DNA of 64,000 nt from Nevskia sp. Its GTDB lineage: Bacteria > Pseudomonadota > Gammaproteobacteria > Nevskiales > Nevskiaceae. The stretch spans positions 248,001-312,000 of the forward strand of contig JAKFUK010000003.1 in the NCBI GenBank assembly GCA_021732745.1, written 5' to 3'. This document shows positions 45,740 to 53,919 of this stretch, piece after piece. The translations under genes were made by a program, and so were the position numbers. Under the pieces are notes generated by a model. The model made no database searches, was not told the DNA's origin, and saw only the letters and a program-made list of their open reading frames with translations. Every line of letters starts with the position of its first letter. The first letter of the stretch is position 1.

Positions 45740-47200
45740 ATGTCCACCGCCCTCGTCTGGTTCCGGCGCGATTTCCGCGTCGCTGACAACCCCGCCCTGC
45801 ATCACGCGCTCGAACATCACGCCCAGGTCATCCCGGTCTACATCCACGCCCCGGATGAGGAAGCGCCCTGGCAGCCGGGCGCTGCCAGCCGCTGGTGGCT
45901 GCATCACTCGCTGAGCGCGCTTTCGGCGTCGCTGGCGGCACTAGGCGCGCCGCTTACGATCCGCAGCGGCGCTGATTCACTCGCCGAACTGCGCAGGCTG
46001 ATCGCGGAAACCGGTGCGACGGCCGTGCATTGGAACCGCCTGTTCGAGCCGGCCATCGTGGCCCGCGACAAGCAAATCAAGGCCGCGCTGCGCGAAGCCG
46101 GCATCGCTGCCGAAAGCCATAACTCGGCACTGATGGTCGAACCCTGGGAAGTGAAGACCGGCGGCGGCGATCCCTATCGCGTGTTCACGCCGTTCTGGCG
46201 CAATGCGGTGGGCCGAGCAGTGCGCGATCCCTTGCCCGCGCCAGCGCGGATTCCGTCGCCTGCGAAAAAGCTGTCCAGCCTGCCGGTCGACGCGCTGAAA
46301 CTGCTGCCGGCGATCAAATGGGACGGCGGCTTCTACGAAAACTGGACGCCCGGTGAAACCGGTGCCTGGGCGCAGACCGAAGCTTTCTGCGCCGACGGCG
46401 CCGCGCGCTATCACGATCAGCGTGACTTGCCAGCGGCAGCCTCCACATCGAGCCTGTCGCCGCATCTGCATTTCGGCGAGATCGGCCCGGTGCAGCTGGT
46501 TCATCGCACGCGGCGGCTGGACGCCGAAAACCACGCAAAGGGGCTGATCGGCAATGTCGAGCATTTCGTGCGCGAACTGGGCTGGCGCGAGTTTTCGCAT
46601 CACCTGCTGTTCCACTACCCGGCGACCACCGACACGCCGATGTACCCGAAGTACGCGGCGTTCCCGTGGCGCGACCCGGCTGACTACGCCGACGATCTGC
46701 GCGCCTGGCAGCGCGGCCAGACCGGCGTACCGATCGTCGATGCCGGCATGCGCCAGCTCTGGCACACCGGCGTCATGCACAACCGGGTGCGGATGATCGT
46801 CGCCAGCTTTCTGACCAAGAACCTGCTGATTCCCTGGCAGGAAGGCGCGCGCTGGTTCTGGGACACCTTGGTCGACGCCTCGCTGCCGCAGAACTCGCTG
46901 GGCTGGCAGTGGGCGGCCGGCTGCGGTGCCGACGCCGCTCCTTATTTCCGTATCTTCAATCCGGTGTTGCAGTCGGCGAAGTTCGACGGCGAAGGCCGCT
47001 ACCTGCGGCGCTGGGTGCCGGAAATCGCCAAGCTGCCGGACGCCGCGCTGCACGCGCCCTGGGAAGCCAAGCCCTCGATCTGGCTGGCCGCGAAGTTCTC
47101 GCCGGACAAGGACTATCCGAAGCCGATCGTGTCTTTGAGCGAATCGCGCGATCGGGCGCTGGCGGCGTATGCGCGAATCAAGGGTGGTGGCGAGGGTTGA
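45740..47200 (+). CDS. phrB: Deoxyribodipyrimidine photolyase
   Basis: 486 residues. Light-driven repair of cyclobutane pyrimidine dimers. N-terminal alpha/beta antenna domain (about 1-135; WFRRDFRVADNPAL), then the helical FAD domain with SLSPHLHFGEIGP, VREL-GWREFSHHLLFHYP-type sequence near 280, TGVPIVDAGMRQLWHTGVMH and NRVRMIVASFLTKNLLIPW. The electron-transfer Trp region QNSLGWQWAAGCGAD is intact. ATG at 45740 chosen as the natural N-terminus; in-frame upstream codons are not conserved. Confidence 0.95.
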   Translation: MSTALVWFRRDFRVADNPALHHALEHHAQVIPVYIHAPDEEAPWQPGAASRWWLHHSLSALSASLAALGAPLTIRSGADSLAELRRLIAETGATAVHWNRLFEPAIVARDKQIKAALREAGIAAESHNSALMVEPWEVKTGGGDPYRVFTPFWRNAVGRAVRDPLPAPARIPSPAKKLSSLPVDALKLLPAIKWDGGFYENWTPGETGAWAQTEAFCADGAARYHDQRDLPAAASTSSLSPHLHFGEIGPVQLVHRTRRLDAENHAKGLIGNVEHFVRELGWREFSHHLLFHYPATTDTPMYPKYAAFPWRDPADYADDLRAWQRGQTGVPIVDAGMRQLWHTGVMHNRVRMIVASFLTKNLLIPWQEGARWFWDTLVDASLPQNSLGWQWAAGCGADAAPYFRIFNPVLQSAKFDGEGRYLRRWVPEIAKLPDAALHAPWEAKPSIWLAAKFSPDKDYPKPIVSLSESRDRALAAYARIKGGGEG

Positions 47201-47225
47201 GCAGGCCGGCCGTCGACTTGCGCCC

Positions 47226-47294
47226 GTAGGTCCGGATTCATCCGGACACCGATCGCGATCGACGGCCGCGCCGTCCGGATGAATCCGGACCTAC
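47226..47294. repeat. Family A (GTAG-type REP pair), copy A3
   Basis: GTAGGTCCGGATTCATCCGG and CCGGATGAATCCGGACCTAC around a 29-bp loop. Followed 13 bp later by a family B element. Confidence 0.92.
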
Positions 47295-47307
47295 AACGGC
47301 CCGGCAC

Positions 47308-47395
47308 GTAGGGTGGGCAGGCTTCATCTGCCCACGCGGTGCGCCGCCATTGAACGGGTGCGAATCGGTGGGCAGATAAAGCCTGCCCACCCTAC
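47308..47395. repeat. Family B palindrome, copy B2
   Basis: GTAGGGTGGGCAGGCTTCAT on the left and GATAAAGCCTGCCCACCCTA plus C on the right. Best-preserved copy, with both GTAG and CTAC ends intact. Confidence 0.9.
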
Positions 47396-47677
47396 TGGTT
47401 CATCCGAACCGGGTCAGCAAGGACACAGCAAACGCCTGTCGACACAGGGCCTGCCCGCGTCGCATCGGATCGCGGAACTGCGTTAAGTTCATGACTGCAA
47501 AAAGGATCGTGGCCCCGGCGGCGTGAACGCCGGAGGACCGCGACACGCGAGCTGGAGGAGCAAGCCCAAGGGGTGCCGGTCTACCGGTCGGCGTTCGCCG
47601 ATCAGGGCGACGCGTGCACCGTGGCGGCGCGGTTCCGGCTCGATGCCCCGATCACGACACGAGCGCCGCCCGCCGCG
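47396..47677. other. Gap upstream of mxaR
   Basis: About 280 bp between the repeat pair and the mxaR start. It should hold the mxa operon promoter, but I see no convincing boxes. An in-frame GTG at 47573 with GGAGGAGC upstream is an alternative start for the MoxR protein. Confidence 0.5.
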
Positions 47678-48697
47678 ATGACCACCGACACGCAATTGCA
47701 GGACTGGCGCAATCAGGCGCTGAAGATCGAAGCGGCAGTCAATCAGGCGGTGATCGGTGCGCCGGCCACGGTGCGGCTGATCAACATCGCGCTGTTCGCC
47801 CGCGGCCATGTGCTGCTGGAAGGCGATGTCGGCGTCGGCAAGACCACCGTACTCAGAGCGTTTTCGCGGGCCATCGGCGGCGATTTCGAGCGCGTTGAAG
47901 GCACGGTCGATCTGATGCCGGGTGATTTGATTTATCACACCTATGTCGACGAAAACGGCAAGCCGCGCATCGACCCCGGCCCGCTCTTGCGTCACGGCGA
48001 GCGCCTGGTGACCTTTTTTTTCAACGAAATCAACCGTGCCCGGCCGCAGGTGCAATCGCTGCTGCTGCGGGCGATGGCCGAGCGCACGGTCAGCGCCTTC
48101 AATCGCGAATACCGCTTCCCGCACATGACGGTGTTCGCCGATCGCAACAAGATCGAGCGCGAGGAAACCTTCGAACTGGCCTCGGCGGCCCGCGACCGCT
48201 TCATGTTCGAGCTGCGCATGGCAACCCCGTCCGAACCGGAAATCCGCCGCCAGCTCGCCTTCAACCCGAACTTCCACGACACCGACCGGCTGATCGAAAC
48301 CGTGCCCGCCGGCCTGCTGCCCTGGGAAAAGCTCAACGAGATCGGGGCCGGTATTCAGGCCTCGGTGCGGGCCAGCGAAGTGCTCGAAAAATACGTGCTT
48401 GATCTCTGGGAAGCGACGCGCAATCCGCTGGCCGCCGGCATCCAGATCGACAATGTCGACATGCGCCGCCTGATCCTCGCCGGTGCCAGCCCGCGTGGCG
48501 TTTCGGCCCTGGTGCGCGCGGCGCGTGTCGTCGCCTGGCTCGCCGGGCGCGACTACCTGACGCCGGACGACATCCAGGCGGTGTTCCCGTCGACGATGGT
48601 TCATCGCGTGTTCTTCACGCCGGTCTACGAGCTGCGCCGCGCGGAGCTGGCCGATGCGCTGATCGCGCAGATTCTCGAGCGCGTGCCGGCGCCCTGA
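47678..48697 (+). CDS. mxaR: MoxR-family AAA+ ATPase (MxaR-like)
   Basis: 339 residues. Walker A GDVGVGKTT (about 49-57), Walker B TFFFNEINRARPQVQ (about 108), then the MoxR-typical lid. MoxR ATPases act with VWA-domain partners as chaperone-like machines that insert metals or assemble complexes. The gene order that follows (DUF58, MxaA, VWA, MxaK, VWA) matches mxaRSACKL, known to be needed for calcium-bound methanol dehydrogenase. Start at 47678; the GTG at 47573 remains possible. No methanol dehydrogenase genes are adjacent. Confidence 0.9.
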   Translation: MTTDTQLQDWRNQALKIEAAVNQAVIGAPATVRLINIALFARGHVLLEGDVGVGKTTVLRAFSRAIGGDFERVEGTVDLMPGDLIYHTYVDENGKPRIDPGPLLRHGERLVTFFFNEINRARPQVQSLLLRAMAERTVSAFNREYRFPHMTVFADRNKIEREETFELASAARDRFMFELRMATPSEPEIRRQLAFNPNFHDTDRLIETVPAGLLPWEKLNEIGAGIQASVRASEVLEKYVLDLWEATRNPLAAGIQIDNVDMRRLILAGASPRGVSALVRAARVVAWLAGRDYLTPDDIQAVFPSTMVHRVFFTPVYELRRAELADALIAQILERVPAP

Positions 48698-48698
48698 G

Positions 48699-49583
48699 AT
48701 GACGCAGGCCACCGATTTCTACTACCGCTTGCCGATGCGGGCTGGCAGCCAGCGCCCCGGTTCGCACCCCGGCAGCAGCCACGGCAACGGCCAGGAGTTC
48801 GTGACTCACGCCACCCTGTTCAGCCGCCCCGATCCGCGCCGTCTCGATGTCCGCGCGTCCCTGCGCGATGTCAGAGGCGACTGGCTGGTGCGGGTGATGC
48901 GCCAGCGGGTCGGCGTGCCGGTATGGCTGGCGGCCGATGTGTCGGCGTCGATGGTGTTTGGTGCCGCGCGCACCAAGCTCGCGGTGCTGTCCGATCTGGC
49001 CCGGGCGATCGGCGCCAGCGCTTCGCGAGTCGGCGACGCCGCCGGCATGGTCGCTTTCGACAGCCGCGAGCGCGACGACCTGTACGTGCAAGCGAGCATG
49101 TCCCGCGGCATCGGCCATGTGATGGCCGCAGCACTGGACGATCCGCAGCTTGCCGCTCACGCCGAGGTTGGCGAGCGCCATCAGGGCGATCCGGTCGATG
49201 GTCTGGCCGCCGCACTGCAAAGGCTGGCCGGGCGGCAGTGCCTGGTGTTTCTGGCGTCCGATTTCCACTTCCCACTGGCCCGGCTCGATGCCGCGCTGGA
49301 CCCGCTGTCGCGCGCCTACATCGTGCCGGTGATCCTCTGGGACCCGGCGGAACTGGAGCCGCCGCCGCTGAACGGCTTGGTCAGCTTGCGCGACGCCGAA
49401 TCGGCCAGCCGCAGCGCCATGTGGCTGCGCCCGAGCCTGCGCGTGCAGTGGCGCGAAGCCGTCGCCGAGCGCCGTGCAACGCTGGCTGCGTTCTTCGCCA
49501 ATCGCGGGCTGCGGCCGTTCTGGGTGCAGGGTGCCTTCGATGCCGACGCGATGTCGGAATACTTCTTCGAGGCCAACGCATGA
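48699..49583 (+). CDS. mxaS: DUF58 protein (MxaS-like)
   Basis: 294 residues. DUF58/VWA-like domain with LAADVSASMVFGAARTKLAV (about 76-95), a D-x-S-x-S MIDAS motif. No transmembrane helix is evident, so a cytoplasmic partner of the MoxR ATPase is likely. The stop codon overlaps the next start (ATGA), and the start lies one base after the mxaR stop. Position in the cluster identifies it as MxaS. Confidence 0.87.
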   Translation: MTQATDFYYRLPMRAGSQRPGSHPGSSHGNGQEFVTHATLFSRPDPRRLDVRASLRDVRGDWLVRVMRQRVGVPVWLAADVSASMVFGAARTKLAVLSDLARAIGASASRVGDAAGMVAFDSRERDDLYVQASMSRGIGHVMAAALDDPQLAAHAEVGERHQGDPVDGLAAALQRLAGRQCLVFLASDFHFPLARLDAALDPLSRAYIVPVILWDPAELEPPPLNGLVSLRDAESASRSAMWLRPSLRVQWREAVAERRATLAAFFANRGLRPFWVQGAFDADAMSEYFFEANA

Positions 49584-50731
49584 GGCGCGCTGCCGTCATC
49601 GCGCTGCTGCTGGCGCTGCCGCTCGCGCAGGCGCAGGAGCCGCCGAACCGCGACTACAAGCCGCCGTTCAAGGGCGAAGCGGTGTTCGATCCGCGCCCAG
49701 CCAAGCGTGCCGAGCGCGAGGCTGAAGCCGCAAGGCTCAAGGCCGAGGAAGACGCCCGCGTCCAGAACCTGACGGTCGAAAACCCGCTCAACGGCCCGCC
49801 GCCGTCGCAGCAGGAGCCCGCCCCGGCGGTCGACAGCACCGATGCCATGCCGGTCGCCGAAGGCTATGTGCCTGACGCCGTCGCCGCGCAGGGTTATGTC
49901 GCGCCGCCTCCGCCGCCGGTGATCGCAGCCCCTATCCGCACGCCGGTACAGAACCCGCGCGCCTACGGCTATCTGGTCGGCGACACGCTGGTGCAGCGAG
50001 TGCAGCTCACGGTCGATGGCAAGCCGGTGGACCTGCCGGAACTGCCGCGCAAGGACCGCTTCGGCGTCTGGATCGCGCGGCGCGCGTCGAGCATCGAGCG
50101 GGCGGCGGACGGCACGCGCTGGCTGGTCATGGAGTACCAGATCGTCAATGCCTCGAAAGATGTCGACGTCATCGCCCTGCCCAAACTCAAGCTGCTGACC
50201 ACGACGCGCGAGGTGTTCATCGAGGTCGCCGACTGGCCGATCACGGTCGGTGCGATCACGGCCAGCCAGGTGCGTAATCAGGGCGGCTTGCAGCAACTGC
50301 AACCGGATCGCCCGGCCCCGACGATCGCCGTGGCAGCCATCCGTCATCAGTTGAAACTGGCGCTGATCGGCCTCGCGGCAACGCTGGCGCTGTGGGCCGG
50401 CTGGTGGCGGTTCCGCGAATGGCAGGCCTCCGAAAAGCTGCCGTTCGGCCGCGCACGGCGCGAACTGAAGCATCTGGATGCCGATTCCGAAGCGGCGTGG
50501 CGATGCCTGCATCAGGCGTTTGACGCCACCGCCGGCCGGGTGATCCAGCCAGCGTCGCTGGGCCAACTGTTCCGTGCGAAACCGGAATTCGAGGCCGCGC
50601 GTGGCGCAATCGAGGGCTTTTATGCCGTATCCGCCGCCCGCTTCTTCGGCGGCCAGCCGACGGCGAGCGGCGTGTCGCTGCACAAGCTGTGCGCCGAACT
50701 GCGGGCCATCGAGAAAGCCCACGAACGATGA
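49580..50731 (+). CDS. mxaA: MxaA-like membrane protein
   Basis: 383 residues. Signal peptide (about 1-18, ending AQAQ), a charged and Pro-rich region (about 20-115), a periplasmic domain with AYGYLVGDTLVQRVQLTVDG (about 131-150), one transmembrane helix (about 256-274) and a roughly 105-residue cytoplasmic tail. This arrangement, and the Y-G-Y-x-x-G-D-x-L-x-Q-R motif, match MxaA. Start and stop codons overlap the neighbouring genes by 4 bp. Thought to act in calcium insertion into PQQ dehydrogenases. Confidence 0.82.
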   Translation: MRRAAVIALLLALPLAQAQEPPNRDYKPPFKGEAVFDPRPAKRAEREAEAARLKAEEDARVQNLTVENPLNGPPPSQQEPAPAVDSTDAMPVAEGYVPDAVAAQGYVAPPPPPVIAAPIRTPVQNPRAYGYLVGDTLVQRVQLTVDGKPVDLPELPRKDRFGVWIARRASSIERAADGTRWLVMEYQIVNASKDVDVIALPKLKLLTTTREVFIEVADWPITVGAITASQVRNQGGLQQLQPDRPAPTIAVAAIRHQLKLALIGLAATLALWAGWWRFREWQASEKLPFGRARRELKHLDADSEAAWRCLHQAFDATAGRVIQPASLGQLFRAKPEFEAARGAIEGFYAVSAARFFGGQPTASGVSLHKLCAELRAIEKAHER

Positions 50732-51744
50732 TCGACGGCCTGCACCTGCCGCTCGATTTCGCTGCGCCCTGGGCGCTGCTGCTGTTGCCGCTGGCTTGGC
50801 TGCCGATGCTGCGCCGCCGTCGCGAGGAACTGACGTTCTCGTCGCTGAGCTGGTTGCCGACCGACCGCCTCGGCATCTGGATCGAGCGTGCAGGGCGGGC
50901 GGCCGCCGTGATCGCGATCCTCGCCACCGTGCTGGCGCTGGCCAGTCCCGGGCGGCCGGAGTGGGAAGTCGAGCGCATCGGCCGAGGGGCGGAGATCGTC
51001 GTGCTGTTCGACTCTTCTTTAAGCATGGACAACGAGATGGTCGCCCGTGGCGCCCATCCCAAACGCCGCCGCGACAGCCCGCTGCGCAAGCGCAACATCG
51101 CCCGTCAGGCGCTGTCCGCGTTTGTCGAGCGCCGGCCGGCCGATCGTTTTTCGCTGCTGATGTTCGGTGCAGCACCGTTCCGGGTGACGCCGTTTTCGCA
51201 GTCGCCGGAAGTGATTCAGGCTGGCATTACCGCCGCCGGCATTTCCAACGGCCTGCCCGGCACCGATCTCGGCCGCGGCCTGATGGCGGCGATCGAACAG
51301 TTCAATGGCCGCGCCTACACCGGCAGCCGGGTGATCCTGCTGGTGTCGGACGGGGCGGCGGAAATCGACGAGATCACCCGCCAGAACATCCGCAACGGCA
51401 TGCGCCAGCACCGCATCGCGCTGAACTGGATCTACCTGCGCTCGGTGAACTGGCCGCGGCTGGATTCCGAGAAGGAACCGGAAGCCGTCGGCCTGATCAC
51501 CGATGTCGCCATGCACCGCTTCTTCAAGACCCTGCCGACCACCTACAAGGTCTACGAGGCGGAAAGCCCGGACGCGGTATCGAAAGCGGTGGCCGACATC
51601 GAGCGCGCCCAGAACCTGCCGCTGGAATACAAGGAACGCATTCCGCGCCGCGATTTCACGCCGTATTTCTACTTCGCCGCGATCCTCGCCTGCCTGTTGT
51701 TGCTGGTGCATCGCGCGACCACCGTGCGGAGCTTTGCCCGATGA
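50728..51744 (+). CDS. mxaC: VWA-domain membrane protein (MxaC-like)
   Basis: 338 residues. Hydrophobic segments near the N-terminus (about 10-25 and 57-78), a VWA domain (about 90-285) with VVLFDSSLSMDNEM as the MIDAS loop, and a C-terminal helix (about 308-325). Domain layout is that of BatA-type proteins; cluster position makes it MxaC. Coupled by 4-bp overlaps to mxaA and mxaK. Confidence 0.86.
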   Translation: MIDGLHLPLDFAAPWALLLLPLAWLPMLRRRREELTFSSLSWLPTDRLGIWIERAGRAAAVIAILATVLALASPGRPEWEVERIGRGAEIVVLFDSSLSMDNEMVARGAHPKRRRDSPLRKRNIARQALSAFVERRPADRFSLLMFGAAPFRVTPFSQSPEVIQAGITAAGISNGLPGTDLGRGLMAAIEQFNGRAYTGSRVILLVSDGAAEIDEITRQNIRNGMRQHRIALNWIYLRSVNWPRLDSEKEPEAVGLITDVAMHRFFKTLPTTYKVYEAESPDAVSKAVADIERAQNLPLEYKERIPRRDFTPYFYFAAILACLLLLVHRATTVRSFAR

Positions 51745-52328
51745 AACGCTCACCGATTCATCTCGCTTTCGGCATCGCCAGCCTTGGTTTTGCCGGCGCT
51801 GCCTTAGCACTCGGCCTGCGCCTGCAAGCGGCGGAGCGCGCCAACACCGTGATTGCCGAAGCCTCGGGTTTTGCTGCCGAAGCGGCACGGGTGCGCGCTG
51901 CCGGGGCGGAGTCCGGACAGGTCGCCACCCTCAAGACGCCGAAGCTCGACAGCCCCGAAGCCGCGCTCGCCTTCGCATTGGCGCTGGCCAAGGGCGACGA
52001 CTACGACCGCGCGCTGAAAGCGCTGGAAACCCTGGCGCAATCGCCACGCGACGACATCCGCCTGATTGCTCGCTACGACCTCGGCAACCTGCACATGCGG
52101 CAGGCCAAGCTCATTGGCGACGAACAGGTGGCCAAGGGCCGGACGCTCGTGGAACTCGGCAAGCAGGCCTATCGCCGCGTGCTCGACGAAGATCCGCAGC
52201 ACTGGGAAGCACGCTACAACCTCGAACGCGCACTGTGGCTCGAGCCGGAAGCCGACGACGGCAATGTCGAAGTGACGCCGCCGCCGGCGGTCGAACGCCC
52301 GAACGGCGACAAGCCGGAACTGCCGTGA
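51741..52328 (+). CDS. mxaK: MxaK-like protein
   Basis: 195 residues. One N-terminal transmembrane helix (about 8-28), then a periplasmic helical region with TPR-like character: ALAKGDDYDRALKALETLAQ, LIARYDLGNLHMRQAK and QHWEARYNLERALWLEPEAD, the MxaK hallmark. Ends in a Pro-rich tail. Overlaps mxaC and mxaL by 4 bp each. Confidence 0.85.
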   Translation: MKRSPIHLAFGIASLGFAGAALALGLRLQAAERANTVIAEASGFAAEAARVRAAGAESGQVATLKTPKLDSPEAALAFALALAKGDDYDRALKALETLAQSPRDDIRLIARYDLGNLHMRQAKLIGDEQVAKGRTLVELGKQAYRRVLDEDPQHWEARYNLERALWLEPEADDGNVEVTPPPAVERPNGDKPELP

Positions 52329-53269
52329 ACCGCAGCGGCGGCGGCTTCGCCTACGTTCGCAACGCGCTGTCTGGCGGCGGCTGGCTGCTGTTGCCGGCCA
52401 TCGCCTTGCTGGCCGCCGCCGTCTGGCTGCCGAAGCTGCCGGTGGAGCGCGACGCCTACGACCACATCGTCATCTTCGATGTCTCGCAAAGCATGAACGT
52501 CGAGGATTACCGGATCGGCGGCACGCTGGTCAGCCGCCTCGAATTCGCCAAGCACGCGGTCGCCGAAGCGCTGAAGAACCCGAAATGCGACACCCGCATC
52601 GGCTGGGGCGTGTTCGCCGGCCGCAAGATCGTCACCCTGCTGGCACCGGTCGAGGTCTGCCGCAATTACAGCGCGCTGCTCGAAGCGCTCGACAACATCG
52701 ACAGCCGCATGGCCTTCGAGCGGTCCAGCGAAATCCAGGAAGGCCTGCTGTGGACGATGGTCAACGTCCGCGATCTGAAACCGCTACCGACGGTGATCTT
52801 CATGACCGACGGTCACGAAGCCCCGCCGCTGCCGCCGGAACGCCTTCGCAGCTACGACGGCCAGCTCGGCGAAGTGCGCGGCTGGGTGGTCGGCGTCGGC
52901 GGACTGGAACCGCTGCCGATCCCGAAATCCGATGCCGAAGGCCGCCGCATCGGCTTCTGGCGCGCCACCGAAGTCCTGCAATGGGGCGGAGCCGCCAACA
53001 TCAGCGGCGGCACCAGCCACGAACACCTGTCGGAACTGCGCGAAACGCACTTGCAGGCGCTCGCCAAGAACGTCGGCTTTGGCTACACGCGGCTCATCGA
53101 CGCGAAATCACTGGACGCCGCGCTGCACGACCGCGCGCTCGCACATCCGGCGGTCGTCGAAACCGATCTGCGCTGGATTCCGGGGCTGCTGGCGTTGCTG
53201 CTGCTGGGGTGGTGGTTCAGGCCGGATGGGCGGCGGAATCGGCCGCAGCCAGTGGAGAAACCAGCCTGA
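52325..53269 (+). CDS. mxaL: VWA-domain membrane protein (MxaL-like)
   Basis: 314 residues with a GTG start that overlaps the mxaK stop (GTGA). N-terminal transmembrane helix (about 20-38), VWA domain with IVIFDVSQSMNVEDYR (MIDAS), and the MxaL-typical LAPVEVCRNYSALLEALDNI and IFMTDGHEAPPLPPE, then a C-terminal helix (about 285-300). Last gene of the cluster; mxaD is absent. Its 3' end overlaps the convergent antitoxin gene by 53 bp. Confidence 0.87.
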   Translation: MNRSGGGFAYVRNALSGGGWLLLPAIALLAAAVWLPKLPVERDAYDHIVIFDVSQSMNVEDYRIGGTLVSRLEFAKHAVAEALKNPKCDTRIGWGVFAGRKIVTLLAPVEVCRNYSALLEALDNIDSRMAFERSSEIQEGLLWTMVNVRDLKPLPTVIFMTDGHEAPPLPPERLRSYDGQLGEVRGWVVGVGGLEPLPIPKSDAEGRRIGFWRATEVLQWGGAANISGGTSHEHLSELRETHLQALAKNVGFGYTRLIDAKSLDAALHDRALAHPAVVETDLRWIPGLLALLLLGWWFRPDGRRNRPQPVEKPA

Positions 53270-53558
53270 CTTCGAGCGTGCAGCCGACCGCTTCCGCATA
53301 CCGCGCGAGGGTGGCCAGCGACGGGGCGTGCCGTCCGCCGGCTTCGAGCCGCGAGATCGCGCTCTTGGTGGTGCCCATCCGGGCGGCGACGGCGTCCTGC
53401 GTCATGCCGGCGCGAGCGCGTGCAGCCAGCAATTCGCGAACGATCGCGTAGGGCGCATCCAGCGCCTCGTAGGCTTCGCGAAAGCCGGCGCGTTTCGATG
53501 CCCGCTCCAGAAATGCGGCGTGATCGTGAGCCACCGGGGCGTATTCGAGCGTTTTCAT
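53217..53558 (-). CDS. XRE-family antitoxin (HigA-like)
   Basis: 113 residues. C-terminal Cro/C1-type helix-turn-helix (about 55-110): LLAARARAGMTQDAVAARMG then TTKSAISRLEAGGRHAPSLA. N-terminal arm of about 45 residues (EYAPVAHDHAAFLERASKRA) could wrap the toxin. Encoded second, with a 4-bp overlap to the toxin gene, the toxin-first order of HigBA modules. It should repress its own promoter, possibly at the palindrome 53879-53896. Confidence 0.88.
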   Translation of the reverse strand: MKTLEYAPVAHDHAAFLERASKRAGFREAYEALDAPYAIVRELLAARARAGMTQDAVAARMGTTKSAISRLEAGGRHAPSLATLARYAEAVGCTLEVRLVSPLAAADSAAHPA

Positions 53559-53878
53559 CCCTGCACCTCCTTCAGGCGCTTGCGCGCCAGTCTCAATTCG
53601 CGATCCGGCGTCGCCTGCGTCTTCTTGACGAAGGCGTGCAGCACCACGACGCGCCGTTCGACGACAAAACAATAGAACGCCCGGCCGATGCCGGATCGCC
53701 CTTTCGGCCGCAGTTCGAACAGCCCACCACCCATCGCTTTCGAGTGCGGCATTCGCAGGGCCGGGCCGTATTCGATCAGCAGTTCGACGATCCGCGCGTA
53801 GTCGGCCAGAACATCAACCGGCCAGGATTCGATCTCGGCCAGCACCCGGGCGTGAAAGTAGCCGATTTCATAAGCCAT
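53555..53878 (-). CDS. RelE/HigB-type toxin (phage Gp49-like)
   Basis: 107 residues. Gp49-like HigB toxin pattern: SKAMGGGLFELRPKGRSGIG (about 46-65), then RAFYCFVVERRVVVLHAFVK with the conserved core strand, and a basic C-terminal helix (RELRLARKRLKEVQG). Expected to be a ribosome-dependent mRNA interferase. ATG start preceded by AAGGA lying in the loop of a palindrome. The overlapping antitoxin follows. Confidence 0.88.
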   Translation of the reverse strand: MAYEIGYFHARVLAEIESWPVDVLADYARIVELLIEYGPALRMPHSKAMGGGLFELRPKGRSGIGRAFYCFVVERRVVVLHAFVKKTQATPDRELRLARKRLKEVQG

Positions 53879-53896
53879 GTTAGCGTCCTTGCTAAC
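53879..53896 (-). promoter_or_regulatory. Palindrome around the toxin ribosome-binding site
   Basis: GTTAGC-GTCCTT-GCTAAC: perfect 6-bp arms directly before the toxin ATG. On the coding strand the loop is AAGGAC, the Shine-Dalgarno sequence. Candidate operator for the HTH antitoxin and possibly an RNA hairpin that limits toxin translation. Confidence 0.65.
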
Positions 53897-53919
53897 TTCA
53901 GGGAAGATTACCGCTTGCT

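Noticed and set aside
47678-53269. Generic Bat/MoxR aerotolerance operon
   Set aside because: MoxR, DUF58 and two VWA proteins fit both, but the MxaA-type and MxaK-type proteins between them and the MxaL-like VWA motif favour the mxa set.
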